A stretch of DNA of 64,000 bases from Streptomyces marispadix (GCF_022524345.1 NZ_JAKWJU010000002.1:1922001-1986000); one strand, 5' to 3'. Positions 32,710 to 42,432 are shown, counted from the first letter of the stretch. A program made the numbers and translations. The notes: generated from the sequence alone by a model not told the origin.

Positions 32710-34119
32710 CTACGGCCGCAGCATCCGCTCCTCCTTGGCAGGACGGTCCAGGTCCGCGTCGTACTTCGTGAGCCGCTTCGGCTGTACGCCCTCAGCGGGC
32801 TCGACACCGGCCCACTTCAGCAGCGAACGCGTCGCCGCCTCCTTGTCCTTCTTGCTCAGCAGGGCGATGCTCGCACCGTGGTTGGCGCCGGGCGCCTTGT
32901 AGACGTGCGCCTCCTCGGTGCCCTTGCCGACGCTGAACGGCTCGGCGCTCCACGGGTCGTTCTGCCCGTTGACGAAGAGCATCTGCGACGACTCGGTGCG
33001 CACCCACTTGTCGACGTCCTTCATCGCCTTGGCGTCGAACTTCATGGGGATGTCCCTCGGCACGTATGTGCGCGGCTTGTTGAGCCCCGGGTACTTCCGC
33101 ACGTCGTCCAGCAGCGGCGACTCGTAGTCGGGCGAGCCCATCTGCGTACCGGCCTGGTAGTAGTACGGCGTGTACGGCAGCATGCCCTGGTCGGCTCCGG
33201 CCTCCCAGCCGCCGATCTCGTTTGCCCAGTCCCACAGTTCCTGTGTCTTGGCCTTCGTGGAGGGCACCTTGTCGCACTCCTCGGGCTCCAGGTGGTACTG
33301 CCAGAAGCCCCACACCAGGTCCTGCGCGACGAGTTCGAACGCCTTGTCCGCGCTGCCGGCCAGCTTGAAGGTGTAACCCTCCTTCTTCGCCAGCGCCTTG
33401 AGCTTCTTCACCATCTCGCCGCGGCGGTCGAAGATCTCGTGCTGGGTGGCGTTGAGACGGTCGCGGCACTTCTTGGAGCCGACCTTCTCGAAGAAGTCGT
33501 AGTACGCGGAATCCTCGTCGTTGTTCACGTCGTTGGGCGCGACGTAGGCGACGGTTCCGTCCATGTCCTTGGGGAAGAAGCGGCGGTAGTACGTCGCCGT
33601 CATTCCGCCCTTGCTGCCGCCCGTGGAGATCCAGCGCTCGCCGTAGATCTTGTTCAGCGCCTTGAAGATGCGGTGCTGGTCGCTGGCGGCCTGCCAGATG
33701 TCGAGCTTCGACCAGTCGGCCGGATCGGGCCGCGACGGCGAGAAGAACCGGTACTCCATGGAGACCTGGTTGCCGTCGGTCATCTGCGTCGGCTCGCTGC
33801 GCCTGGGCTCTTCGTTCAGGTCGTAGCCGGAGGTGAAGAAGACGGTGGGCCGGTCGTCGGCCTTGTGCAGCAGGGAGATCCGCTGCTTGAAGGTCCCCTT
33901 CTCGGGGTGCCTGTGGTCCACCGGCTGTTCGTAGTTGAGGAGGAAGAAGCGGTAGCCGTCGACCTTCTTCTCCTCGATGAAGCTCATCCCCTTGATCGCG
34001 AGGATGCGGTCCTTGATGTCGGTGTCGGCTGCTGTGGCGGCCGACATCGACGCTCCGCCGGCGCCCGCGGTGCCTATCAGCACCGCCAGCGACAGCGTCC
34101 ATCTGAGCGTTCTTCGCAT
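32710..34119 (-). CDS. Secreted S37-family tripeptidyl aminopeptidase
   Basis: A 469-residue secreted serine peptidase of the S37 (PS-10) family, known from Streptomyces prolyl tri/tetrapeptidyl aminopeptidases. The N-terminal signal peptide is MRRTLRWTLSLAVLIGTAGA with an Ala-x-Ala site near SAATAA. The fold is an alpha/beta hydrolase with the nucleophile in WISTGGSKGGM at about residue 165. FVNGQNDPWSAEP and APGANHGAS match the expected Asp and His regions. The ATG at 34119 has GGGGAG before it; frames further upstream lack a signal peptide. It would remove short peptides from exported proteins or from environmental protein. Confidence 0.9.
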   Translation of the reverse strand: MRRTLRWTLSLAVLIGTAGAGGASMSAATAADTDIKDRILAIKGMSFIEEKKVDGYRFFLLNYEQPVDHRHPEKGTFKQRISLLHKADDRPTVFFTSGYDLNEEPRRSEPTQMTDGNQVSMEYRFFSPSRPDPADWSKLDIWQAASDQHRIFKALNKIYGERWISTGGSKGGMTATYYRRFFPKDMDGTVAYVAPNDVNNDEDSAYYDFFEKVGSKKCRDRLNATQHEIFDRRGEMVKKLKALAKKEGYTFKLAGSADKAFELVAQDLVWGFWQYHLEPEECDKVPSTKAKTQELWDWANEIGGWEAGADQGMLPYTPYYYQAGTQMGSPDYESPLLDDVRKYPGLNKPRTYVPRDIPMKFDAKAMKDVDKWVRTESSQMLFVNGQNDPWSAEPFSVGKGTEEAHVYKAPGANHGASIALLSKKDKEAATRSLLKWAGVEPAEGVQPKRLTKYDADLDRPAKEERMLRP

Positions 34120-34286
34120 GCGCTCTCCCCTGGGTCCGTCAAAGGTCGCAGTGAACCTACCGGCAGGGATGCCGCACCGCCAGATCTGTCGCCCCTGCAC
34201 GAGATGTCGCATGCGTTACACCCCCCGCCCGGCGGACGGCTTCGCCGGGCGGGGCACGTGTGCCGCTCTGCCCTAGGCTGCGGGCC

Positions 34287-34790
34287 ATGACCGATCGCCG
34301 TCCCCAGCCTGCTCCCCTGGTCACCGGACCGCGCGAGATGGCCCTGCTCTCCTTCCACGACGCCCGCGAACGGCCCGAGGACGCCCGCTACGAGGACGAG
34401 CCCATGGGCTATGTGCTGGTCGTGCTGCGCCACCGGGGGCGGGTGCTGATGGTCTACGAGCGGGAGCGCGAGTGCTGGGAGCTGCCCGGCGGCGGCATCG
34501 AGCCCGGCGAGACGCCGCGCGACGCGGCCGTAAGGGAACTGCGGGAGGAGACGGGCCAGTTGCTGGAGCCGGAGGCACTGCGGTTCGTCGGCCGTACGTG
34601 TACGTCGCTGGGCGCGTCCCGTCGGGTCCTCTACGGCGGCGTGTTCGCGGCGGAAACCGACAGCCCGCGTGTCTTCGCGCCCAACAGCGAGGTCTCGGCG
34701 GTGCATTGGCGGCAGGGCGTGGAGCCGCTGCCGGGCGGCGGCATGGTGCAGACGGTCGACGAGTACATCGTGGAGCTGTGCGGGGAGTGA
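34287..34790 (+). CDS. Nudix hydrolase
   Basis: A 167-residue cytoplasmic hydrolase with the full Nudix box [20 protein letters not shown] followed by ETGQ, which binds Mg2+ and cleaves nucleoside diphosphate-X substrates. The preceding WELPG and following [25 protein letters not shown] fit ADP-ribose pyrophosphatase-like members, but substrate cannot be told. The ATG at 34287 gives the MTDRRPQP start. A TAGGCT hexamer sits only about 7 bases upstream and there is no clear ribosome-binding site, so the mRNA may be leaderless. It ends convergently with the GH65 gene. Confidence 0.88.
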   Translation: MTDRRPQPAPLVTGPREMALLSFHDARERPEDARYEDEPMGYVLVVLRHRGRVLMVYERERECWELPGGGIEPGETPRDAAVRELREETGQLLEPEALRFVGRTCTSLGASRRVLYGGVFAAETDSPRVFAPNSEVSAVHWRQGVEPLPGGGMVQTVDEYIVELCGE

Positions 34791-34794
34791 GCGC

Positions 34795-34824
34795 CCGGCC
34801 CGGTCACCCGCTCCCCCGGGCCGG
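34795..34824. terminator. Shared terminator between Nudix and GH65 genes
   Basis: CCGGCCCGG (34795-34803) and CCGGGCCGG (34816-34824) are perfect 9-bp arms in the 42-base gap between two convergent genes. Confidence 0.65.
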
Positions 34825-34832
34825 TGCCCCCG

Positions 34833-37526
34833 TCACTCCGTGACCCTCAACTCCTCGATGCCCACGGGCTTTTCGGCGTCCTTCGCCGTCACCGAGACCC
34901 TCACGTGGCGGAACGGCCTGCGGTCGTCGGCGGGACGCCAGTGCCTGCCGTCCTGGGACACCTCGATGCGGTGGCTCGCGGGCTTCCCGTACCACTGCGG
35001 GTCGATGTCGCCGCCCTCGACGGTGCGTGAGAGGCGCACGGTGAGCGATCCCTTCCTGCCGTCGGGCGCCCACGACGTCGCCGAGTTGCCGTCGACGGCG
35101 GCGCCCGCGTACATGCCGGAATCCTCGGAGTCGGCCTTGGCGATGCGGCACCGCGCCAGGTTCCGCGTCGGCTCCAGATCGGGGCGGCGGGTCTTGAGCA
35201 CTGCGGGCGCCTCACGGCTGACGACCTGCTCGCCCTGCGGCGTCTCCAGCGTGAAGGGCTCGCCGCTGGTGAGCCGGACCGTGGTCCGCTCGGAGCGCGA
35301 CTCGACGTCGTACGTACGGCCTTGCCAGCGCTGGCCCTTGAGCGTGACGCCATGGGCGAGCTGTGGCGGCAGCATCGGGTCGAGCCTCAGCTTCCCCTCG
35401 CGCAGCCGCTGACCGGTCAGGCCGTGGGTGAAGACCTGGAGGAAGCCGCCCTTGCCGGTGACGAAGTCCTGCGCGGGCTGCCCGGAGTGCGGGTCGCCCG
35501 CACCGGCCTTGGTGCCTCGTGCCTCGGAGAACAGCGCGAACGGGCTGCGCATGAACGGCTCCACGGAACGCCTGAGATACGTGTACGCGGAGCAGCCCGG
35601 CTCGTCGTTCTGCGCCGCGTCGACGGCGTGCACGGAGTCGGTCATCGCGGGTCCGTCGGGGTCGCTGCGGGCCGCGTAGTAGTCGAGGGTGCGGCGGGCG
35701 TCGCCCTTGGACATCGGCCATTCGAGGGGGTATTGGAGCAGCACGGTGTCGGCCTGCTTGATGGTGGAGCCGTCGTATCCGTCGTACTGCTCGAAGACCT
35801 TGTTCTTCTTGTCGTAGGGGATGCGCAGCTTCCCGGCGATACGCGTCCAGGCCGCCGGTGCCCGCTCGCCGAGGAGGCGGGCGGCGCGGGCGGCCCGGCG
35901 CAGGGAGGTGGCGGCGCCGGCATTGGTGAAGACGCCGTCGTCGACTCCGTTGCTGTACTCGTCGGGCCCGGCGACGTTCTTCACGGAGTAGCTGCCGTCG
36001 GCGTTCTCGTGCACTCGGGAGGCCCAGAACTCGGCGATGCCCTTGAGCAGCGGCCAGCCGCGGGTGCGCAGCCATTCCTTGTCGTCCGTCGCCAGGTAGT
36101 ACTGCCAGGCCGCGAGGGCGATGTCGCTCTGGAGGTGGTTCTGGGTGCGGCAGTGCGGCGGGTCCCAGCTATGGCACTCCTTCCACAGGTCGCCGTCCCT
36201 GCCGGTGTTCCAGCCGTAGAAGAGCCCGTGGTAGCCGAGCTTGCGGGCGTTGGCGCGGGCGCCCGCGAGGGTGCGGTAGCGGTAGTCGAGAACGGACTTC
36301 GCCAGGTCGGGGTGGCCGGAGAGCAGGCCCGGATACATCCAGGTCTCTGCGTCCCAGAAGATCTCCCCGGCGTAGTTGTCGCTGGTGAGTCCGGCGGGGG
36401 CGATGCTGTCGTCGCTGCCGCGCCGGGTGCTCGCCAGCAGCCCGTACTGCGAGGAGCGCAGCCATCTTTGAAGCCCGGGGCGTCCGGGGACGAGGACGTC
36501 GCTGCGCCACAGCCGCTTCCAGGCGGCGGTGTGTGCCGAGTGTGTGCGCTCCCAGCCTCGTGCGGCGGCTCGGCGGGAGGCGGCGAGGGCGCTGCGTTCC
36601 GGGTCACGGGAGGTGTGTGCGGTGTCCACGCCCACGTACTTGGTGAACTCGTACGTCCTGCCACGCCGGGCGTCGAAGGTGAGGTGCTGCTTGGCCGTCA
36701 GCTTCCGTGCGGGCGCCGCCCTGTGTTCGTTCGCAGTACGAACTCCCGGGCCGCTGTGCAGAGTCGAGGCGACGGCTCCGGAGACGTGTGTGCCGTGGGT
36801 GCGGAAGGCGACGTCCATGGTGCGGTCGCCGTGGGCTCCGCCGCCGGTCTGGGAGACGCGGCGCGCTCCGCGGCCGTCGAGGACGTCGGTGACTCGGGCC
36901 TGGCCGCTCCAGTGCGGGCGCATCGTGACGCGTACGGCGCCGGAGTGCCGGTGGTTGCGGTCTGCGAGCACCTCGTAGGCGAGGTCGGTCGCGCGTCCGT
37001 CGCGTGCGGTCCAGGTGAGCGAGGTGCGTACCACGCCGCGGCGCATGTCGAGGGACTGCTCGTAGTGGGAGATGCGGCGCACGGGGGTGCCGGAGGAGAA
37101 GGTCTCGCCGGACGCGCCGCGGGTGGCGACGTTCAGCGTGGTCCAGGTGGGCAGGGCGGCCAGTGCCTGCTTGTTCTTGGCCGTCTTCTGGTTGTTGGCG
37201 TAGAGCCCCGCCACGAACGAGCCGTCGTAGCGGGGCGTGTACAGCGGCCAGCCGGACTTCTCACCTCCGGCGCTGTAACCCGAACCGGAGGGCGCGATGC
37301 GCTGGCCGAGGTAGCCGTTGCCGACGTAGGCGCGGTAGCTGCCGTCGGGTTCGGGGCGCCGCGAGGTGAGGACCCAGCCGTCCCGACGGTCGTGGCCCGG
37401 GGAGGCGGCGTCGGGCCCGTCTGCCCCCGGCGGGGCGGCGGCCGACGCCTGCGGCACGGCGGCCACGAGGGTCAATGCGAGCAGCGGCGGTGCCAGTCGG
37501 GCATGACGTCGGTGGGGTCTCAGCAT
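34833..37526 (-). CDS. Secreted GH65 family glycosidase (acid trehalase-like) with C-terminal discoidin-type domain
   Basis: An 897-residue protein. A signal peptide (LAPPLLALTLVAAVPQASAAA) precedes an N-terminal beta-sandwich and an (alpha/alpha)6 barrel typical of GH65. The block EIFWDAETWMYPGLL lies at about 391, and GPDEYSNGVDDGVFTN at about 520 contains the expected catalytic glutamate. The C-terminal ~120 residues (NLARCRIAKADSEDSGMYA, AVDGNSATSWAPD, HRIEVSQDGRHW) look like an F5/8 type C carbohydrate-binding module. Secreted GH65 enzymes of this layout are acid alpha,alpha-trehalases; other alpha-glucosides remain possible. A TTGACT/TAGCTT promoter lies directly before the ATG. Confidence 0.88.
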   Translation of the reverse strand: MLRPHRRHARLAPPLLALTLVAAVPQASAAAPPGADGPDAASPGHDRRDGWVLTSRRPEPDGSYRAYVGNGYLGQRIAPSGSGYSAGGEKSGWPLYTPRYDGSFVAGLYANNQKTAKNKQALAALPTWTTLNVATRGASGETFSSGTPVRRISHYEQSLDMRRGVVRTSLTWTARDGRATDLAYEVLADRNHRHSGAVRVTMRPHWSGQARVTDVLDGRGARRVSQTGGGAHGDRTMDVAFRTHGTHVSGAVASTLHSGPGVRTANEHRAAPARKLTAKQHLTFDARRGRTYEFTKYVGVDTAHTSRDPERSALAASRRAAARGWERTHSAHTAAWKRLWRSDVLVPGRPGLQRWLRSSQYGLLASTRRGSDDSIAPAGLTSDNYAGEIFWDAETWMYPGLLSGHPDLAKSVLDYRYRTLAGARANARKLGYHGLFYGWNTGRDGDLWKECHSWDPPHCRTQNHLQSDIALAAWQYYLATDDKEWLRTRGWPLLKGIAEFWASRVHENADGSYSVKNVAGPDEYSNGVDDGVFTNAGAATSLRRAARAARLLGERAPAAWTRIAGKLRIPYDKKNKVFEQYDGYDGSTIKQADTVLLQYPLEWPMSKGDARRTLDYYAARSDPDGPAMTDSVHAVDAAQNDEPGCSAYTYLRRSVEPFMRSPFALFSEARGTKAGAGDPHSGQPAQDFVTGKGGFLQVFTHGLTGQRLREGKLRLDPMLPPQLAHGVTLKGQRWQGRTYDVESRSERTTVRLTSGEPFTLETPQGEQVVSREAPAVLKTRRPDLEPTRNLARCRIAKADSEDSGMYAGAAVDGNSATSWAPDGRKGSLTVRLSRTVEGGDIDPQWYGKPASHRIEVSQDGRHWRPADDRRPFRHVRVSVTAKDAEKPVGIEELRVTE

Positions 37527-37532
37527 GCAGCG

Positions 37533-37561
37533 AAGCTAGGGTCGTGAATACGCACAGTCAA
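37533..37561 (-). promoter_or_regulatory. Promoter of the GH65 gene, probably leaderless
   Basis: On the minus strand TTGACT (37561-37556) and TAGCTT (37538-37533) are separated by exactly 17 bases. The -10 ends only six bases before the ATG at 37526, and no ribosome-binding site is visible. Transcription would begin at or beside the start codon. Confidence 0.65.
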
Positions 37562-37577
37562 CGCTGCGCGCTCTCCG

Positions 37578-40500
37578 TCAGACCTTTGAGCTGCGGACTC
37601 CGTCCTTTCGCAGTCCGGGCGGGTCTGCGGAGCCATTCGGGCTCGTGCTCGCACCAGTGGCCTCGCCCGTACCCGTGCCGCCCGCGAAGGTGTGCCACAG
37701 GCGTGCGTACTTCCCGCCCCGAGCGAGGAGTTCGCCGTGCGTGCCGTCCTCCGCGATGCGTCCGTGATCCATGACGACGATCCTGTCGGCGCGCGCCGCC
37801 GTGGTGAGCCGGTGGGCGACGACGAGCGTGGTGCGCCGGCCCGAGAGCCGGTCCGTCGCCTGGTTCACCAGCGACTCCGTCGCCAGGTCCAGCGCCGCCG
37901 TCGCCTCGTCGAGGAGCAGGATGTCCGGGTCGACCAGTTCGGCGCGTGCGAGCGCGACGAGCTGCCGCTGGCCCGCGGAGAGGTTGCGGCCGCGCTCGGC
38001 CACGGGATGCAGATAGCCGCCGCTGAGCGTCGCGATCATCTCGTGAGCGCCGACCGCCCTGGCCGCGGCCTCCACCTCCGCGTCGGTCGCGTCGCTGCGC
38101 CCGTAGGCGATGGCGTCGCGGACCGTGCCGGGGAAGAGATACGGCTCCTGCGGCACGACCCCCAACCGGTGCCGGTACGCGGGCAGATCGAGGGTGCGCA
38201 GGTCCGCGCCGTCGACGAGCACCGCTCCCTCCGTCGGGTCGTAGAACCGCGCCACCAGCTTCACGAGCGTGGACTTGCCCGCGCCCGTCTCACCGACGAA
38301 CGCGACGGTCTGCCCGGCCGGTACGGTCAGCTCGATGCCCGAGAGCGCCTCCTCCTCGTGCCTGCCGCCGTCGGCGGTGGCGTAGCGGAAGTGGACGTCC
38401 TCGAAGGTGATCTCGCCGCGCAGCGTGCCGGGGTCCACGGGAGCGGCGGGCGCCGGTGTCGTGGTCTCCTCGCGCAGCAACTGCTGTATGCGGCCGAGCG
38501 CCACGGACGCCTGCTGGTATCCGTCGAAGACCTGCGAGAGCTGCTGAACGGGCGAGAAGAACAGCTCGATGTAGAGGAGGTAGGCGACGAGCCCGCCCGC
38601 GGTGAGCGTCCCCGCATCGACACGTCCGGCCCCTACGACCAGCACCCCGGCGGTGGCCAGCGAGGCGAGGAGCTGCACGAACGGGAAGTAGACCGAGATC
38701 AGCCACTGGCCGCGCACCCGCGCCTGCCGGTAGCCGTCGCTGCGTTCGGTGAACCGCGCGGTGCCCCGCGCCTCCCGCCGGAACGCCTGCACCATGCGCA
38801 GGCCCGCGACGGACTCCTGAAGGTCGGCGTTGACGACGCTGACGCGCTCACGTGCCAGTTCGTACGCCCGGACGCTGTGCCTGCGGAAGTAGACCGTGCC
38901 GACGATCAGCACCGGCAGCGTCGCGAAGACGACCAGGGCGAGCTGCACGTCGAGCACGAACAGCGCGACGAGGATGCCGAGGAAGGTGAAGACGGAGACG
39001 ACGGCCGTGACGAGCCCGGTCTGGAGGAACGTCGACAGCGCGTCCACGTCGGTCGTCATCCGGGTCATGACCGCACCGGCCAAGTGGCGTTCGTAGTAGT
39101 CGAGTCCGAGGCGCTGGAGCTGGGCGAAGATCTTCACGCGCAGCGCGTACAGCACGCGCTCGCCGGTGCGTCCCGTCAGCCGCATCGACGCGTACTGGGC
39201 CGCCCACTGGCCCGACACCACGGCGAGCGCCACCGCCGAGGCCGTCCACACCGCGCCGAGGGCCGCCTTCTGGACGCCGTCGTCGATGCCGTCGCGGATC
39301 AGTACGGGCAGCGCCAGCCCGAACGCGGCGTCGAGCGCAGCGAAGAGCAGCGCGACGGCGAGCGCGGCACCGAAGCCGTGCAGCAGCCTGCGCAGCCCGT
39401 AGGACTCCTCGGGACGCTCGGCGCTCTCCTCGTCGACCTCGGGTACGTCCTCGGCGGGCGGCAACGCGGCCACGCGGGCGAGGAGTTCGGGGCTGCCGGG
39501 CATGGCGGCCAGCTCGGCGGCGAAGCCTCCGGGACGTCCGGCCTGTGCTCCGGCAATGTCTCCGCGGCCGGTGGAGGGGAGGCCGCCGGACGGGGAGCCG
39601 TTCTCACGTATCCACAACTCGGGGGTGACGGCGGGCTCTTGGGTGTCGGGCACGGTCTCCGTGACGGCGGCTGTCCCGGCGGAAGCCGCCGCGCGCTCGG
39701 GGGCGTCGCCCGGCCCGCCGCCCGCCGCCGCCAGCCCGGCCGGGTCGCGCTCGACCTCGCCCAGCTCGTCGGGGTCGGTCAGCAGCCTGCGGTACAGCGC
39801 GCAGCGCTCGTTCAGCTCCTCGTGCGTGCCGACGTCGGCGAGGCGCCCCCGGTCCAGTACGGCGATGCGGTCGGCGAGCGCCAGCGTGGACTGCCGGTGG
39901 GCGATCAGCAGCGTCGTACGGCCCTCCATCACGCTGCGCAGCGCCTCGTGTATCTCGTACTCGACATGCGCGTCCACGGCGGACGTCGCGTCGTCCAGGA
40001 GCAGCAGCCGCGGATCGGTCAGTACGGCACGGGCCAGGGCGATGCGCTGGCGCTGCCCGCCGGAGAGGGTCAGGCCCTGTTCGCCCACCTCGGTGTCGTA
40101 GCCGTCGGGCAGCTCCTCGATGAAGCCGTCGGCCTGTGCGACGCGTGCTGCGGCGCGGACCTGCTCGTCGGTCGCGTCGGGTGCGCCGTAGGCGATGTTC
40201 TCCTGTACGGAGTCGGAGAAGAGAAAGCTGTTCTCCGGTACGAGGCCGATCGCGGAGCGGAGGGAGGCGAGCGTCAGATCCCGCACGTCGTGCCCGCCGA
40301 CGCGTACGGCACCGCTCGTCACGTCGTAGTAGCGGGGCAGCAGCATGGCCAGGGTGGATTTCCCGCTGCCGCTGGAACCCACGACGGCGACGGTCTCGCC
40401 CGGCTCGACCCGCAGCCGGAACCCGTCGAGGACGGTCCCCCGCGCTCCCGCCTCGTCCGGCCGCTCGTATCCGAAGCCGACGTCGTCGAACTCCACGGAC

Positions 40501-41666
40501 GCCTCCGCGTCGGCAGGCAGCTCCCTCGCGTCGGGCCGTTCGCTCATCTGCGGCTCGGTGTCGATGAGTTCGTAGACCCGCTCGACGCCGGCGCGTGCCT
40601 GCTGCCCGACCGTCAGCATCATCGCCAGCATCCTCACGGGCCCGACGAGCTGCGCGAGATACGTGGAGAACGCGACGAACGTGCCGAGGGTGATCTCCCC
40701 CCGCGTCGCCATCCAGCCGCCCAGCGCCAGCATCCCGACCTGGCCCAGCGAGGGCACGCTCTGGAGGGCGGGCGTATAGCGGGAGTTGAGACGCACGGTG
40801 CGCAGCCGGGCGGCGAACAGTTCGCGGCTGATGTCCCTCAGCTTGCCCTTCTCCTGCTCCTCCTGCCCGAAGCCCTTCACCACGCGCACCCCGGTCACCG
40901 CTCCGTCGACGACGGAGGCCACGGCTCCGGCCTGCTGCTGTGCGTACCAGGTCGCGGGGAAGAGACGGGTGCGGCTGAGATTGGCGATCCACCACAGCGC
41001 GGGGAAGACGGCGAGCGAGACGAGGGTGAGCATCGGGGAGAGCACCACCATCACGACGAGCGCGACGGCGAAGAGCAGCACGTTGCCGATCATCATCGGC
41101 AGCATGAACAGCAGGCTCTGCACGAGCTGGAGGTCGCTCGTCCCGCGTCCCACGACCTGTCCGGTCGACAGCTCGTCCTGGCTGCGCCCGTCGAGGCGGA
41201 TGATCGCGCGGTACATCTCGGTACGCAGATCGTGCTGGACGTCGAGGGCGAGCCGCCCGCCGTAGTAGCGCCGCAGGTAGGTGAGGACGTAGACGGCCGC
41301 CGCCGCGAGCAGCAGCAGACCGATCCACAGGCCGAGGCCGCCTTCGTCGCCGACGACGACGTCGTCCACGATCACCTTGGTGAGCAGAGGTACGAGCGCC
41401 ATGACGCCCATGCCGGCGAGCGAGGCGCCGACGGCCAGCACCACGGCCCGCTTGTAGCGCCAGCAGTACGCCGCGAGGCGCCGGGCCCAGCCCTGAGCGG
41501 GGCGCGGCCGGTCGTCGGCACCGGAGGACGCGGCGTCAGCGGCGTCCGCCCGCCGGGGCCCGATCGGCCGGTCCTGCCCGGTGCGCGGGTCCTGCCCGTT
41601 CCGCTGGTCCTGCCCGTCCCCCGATTCGCCGGCCGCTTCCGTCTGCGTGCCCGTCCCCGTCGCCAC
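37578..41666 (-). CDS. Single-chain heterodimer-type ABC exporter (TMD-NBD-TMD-NBD)
   Basis: A 1362-residue protein containing two complete exporter halves. Half one has an ABC_membrane domain, then Walker A GSSGSGKST (about 430), LSGGQRQR and Walker B LLLLDDATSAVD. Half two has its membrane domain, GETGAGKST (about 1122), the variant signature LSAGQRQ, and LLLDEATAALD. NBD1 has Asp in place of the catalytic Glu and NBD2 has a changed signature, so one composite ATP site is degenerate, as in heterodimeric exporters. An acidic Pro-rich linker joins the halves. The GTG at 41666 follows GAGGA; the frame extends to 41837 without family sequence. Substrate is unknown, perhaps a drug or lipid. Confidence 0.92.
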   Translation of the reverse strand: MATGTGTQTEAAGESGDGQDQRNGQDPRTGQDRPIGPRRADAADAASSGADDRPRPAQGWARRLAAYCWRYKRAVVLAVGASLAGMGVMALVPLLTKVIVDDVVVGDEGGLGLWIGLLLLAAAAVYVLTYLRRYYGGRLALDVQHDLRTEMYRAIIRLDGRSQDELSTGQVVGRGTSDLQLVQSLLFMLPMMIGNVLLFAVALVVMVVLSPMLTLVSLAVFPALWWIANLSRTRLFPATWYAQQQAGAVASVVDGAVTGVRVVKGFGQEEQEKGKLRDISRELFAARLRTVRLNSRYTPALQSVPSLGQVGMLALGGWMATRGEITLGTFVAFSTYLAQLVGPVRMLAMMLTVGQQARAGVERVYELIDTEPQMSERPDARELPADAEASVEFDDVGFGYERPDEAGARGTVLDGFRLRVEPGETVAVVGSSGSGKSTLAMLLPRYYDVTSGAVRVGGHDVRDLTLASLRSAIGLVPENSFLFSDSVQENIAYGAPDATDEQVRAAARVAQADGFIEELPDGYDTEVGEQGLTLSGGQRQRIALARAVLTDPRLLLLDDATSAVDAHVEYEIHEALRSVMEGRTTLLIAHRQSTLALADRIAVLDRGRLADVGTHEELNERCALYRRLLTDPDELGEVERDPAGLAAAGGGPGDAPERAAASAGTAAVTETVPDTQEPAVTPELWIRENGSPSGGLPSTGRGDIAGAQAGRPGGFAAELAAMPGSPELLARVAALPPAEDVPEVDEESAERPEESYGLRRLLHGFGAALAVALLFAALDAAFGLALPVLIRDGIDDGVQKAALGAVWTASAVALAVVSGQWAAQYASMRLTGRTGERVLYALRVKIFAQLQRLGLDYYERHLAGAVMTRMTTDVDALSTFLQTGLVTAVVSVFTFLGILVALFVLDVQLALVVFATLPVLIVGTVYFRRHSVRAYELARERVSVVNADLQESVAGLRMVQAFRREARGTARFTERSDGYRQARVRGQWLISVYFPFVQLLASLATAGVLVVGAGRVDAGTLTAGGLVAYLLYIELFFSPVQQLSQVFDGYQQASVALGRIQQLLREETTTPAPAAPVDPGTLRGEITFEDVHFRYATADGGRHEEEALSGIELTVPAGQTVAFVGETGAGKSTLVKLVARFYDPTEGAVLVDGADLRTLDLPAYRHRLGVVPQEPYLFPGTVRDAIAYGRSDATDAEVEAAARAVGAHEMIATLSGGYLHPVAERGRNLSAGQRQLVALARAELVDPDILLLDEATAALDLATESLVNQATDRLSGRRTTLVVAHRLTTAARADRIVVMDHGRIAEDGTHGELLARGGKYARLWHTFAGGTGTGEATGASTSPNGSADPPGLRKDGVRSSKV

Positions 41667-41805
41667 CTGGTGTCCTCGCTTCCCGTACCGCCGCCGCACT
41701 CCGTGCGCGGGGACGTGTCCGTGCGCTTCCGCCGATGGCTCCAACGTCGCAGGGTTCGGTATTTCATCCCACCGCAGCGATTCGCGGGGAAGTCCGGACT
41801 TCCGT

Positions 41806-41925
41806 CCTAGGTCCCTCCCAGGTCTGCCCTGGGTCACGTCCTAGGTCTCGTCCTAGGTCTGTTCTGGGTCTGCTCTGGGTCTCGCGGCGCGGGGCACGGG
41901 CACGGGCACGGGCACGGGAGGCATA
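41806..41925. repeat. Short degenerate repeats before the exporter gene
   Basis: CCTAGGTC occurs at 41806, 41840 and 41852, interleaved with CTGGGTC copies up to 41880. A run of about five CACGGG units follows to about 41925. This is simple-sequence DNA, not an insertion sequence. Confidence 0.7.
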
Positions 41926-41961
41926 GCGCGGAAGCGAGGTGGCCGCCACGGAAAAGACAAA

Positions 41962-42004
41962 CCGGGGCGGCCCGGAGAGCGGGGGGCTCTCCCGACCGCC
42001 CCGG
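41962..42004 (-). terminator. Intrinsic terminator with U-tract in the exporter leader
   Basis: Outer arms CCGGGGCGG (41962-41970) and CCGCCCCGG (41996-42004) enclose inner arms GGAGAGC (41974-41980) and GCTCTCC (41986-41992). On the minus strand the stem is followed by TTTGTCTTTTC, a genuine U-tract that is rare in this GC-rich window. It lies 430 bases beyond the agmatinase stop and 296 bases before the exporter start. It could end agmatinase transcripts or attenuate the exporter. Confidence 0.75.
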
Positions 42005-42432
42005 CGGGGACGTCCATGGAATGCTGACAGGTGGCACCCCCCACAGGGCCAGCGCTGTCGCTCGTCATGTGTCGTCCCCATCCCGCGGGACCGCAGTGGG
42101 AAGTCTGTCGTGAACTTTCACGAGATGCACATCGACCGACCAAATTCAGTAACGTTTTGTGTTAAACCACATTCGCACAGTTACCGCTTACTGTCTGTGA
42201 GTGCGGTCACACTCACCGCTTCCACCAGCCACCTTCTCATGGGCCGCGACCTCCTCACCAAGCACGGTGTGCGAGCAAGCGCATACACACCGTTCCCAAG
42301 ACGGCTGGAAACAGCCCCATGTGCGTCTCTCGAACCACTTGTCGAGCCGGTTTCCGTCGCGCCCCCGGCCGGAAGGAGTCGGTCCGCTTCCTGTTCGCGG
42401 CCCGCGCGCATCGAAGTACCGCGCGGCGGCCG

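Larger units (their letters stand above)
41667..42432. other. 766-base region with repeats and an orphan terminator before the exporter
   Basis: No confident gene. It contains clustered short repeats based on CCTAGGTC/CTGGGTC (41806-41880), a CACGGG hexamer array (about 41896-41925), a hairpin terminator (41962-42004) and an AT-richer stretch around 42110-42190. The last could hold a minus-strand promoter for the exporter transcript. A minus-strand frame from about 42067 reads into the hairpin. Confidence 0.5.

Noticed and set aside
32710..32710. Insertion sequence or integrase near the catabolic island
   Set aside because: I searched the island edges for transposase or integrase motifs and terminal inverted repeats and saw none.
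37692..41810. Very long plus-strand frame opposite the ABC exporter
   Set aside because: It is codon-bias shadow; the minus strand contains two full sets of ABC motifs.
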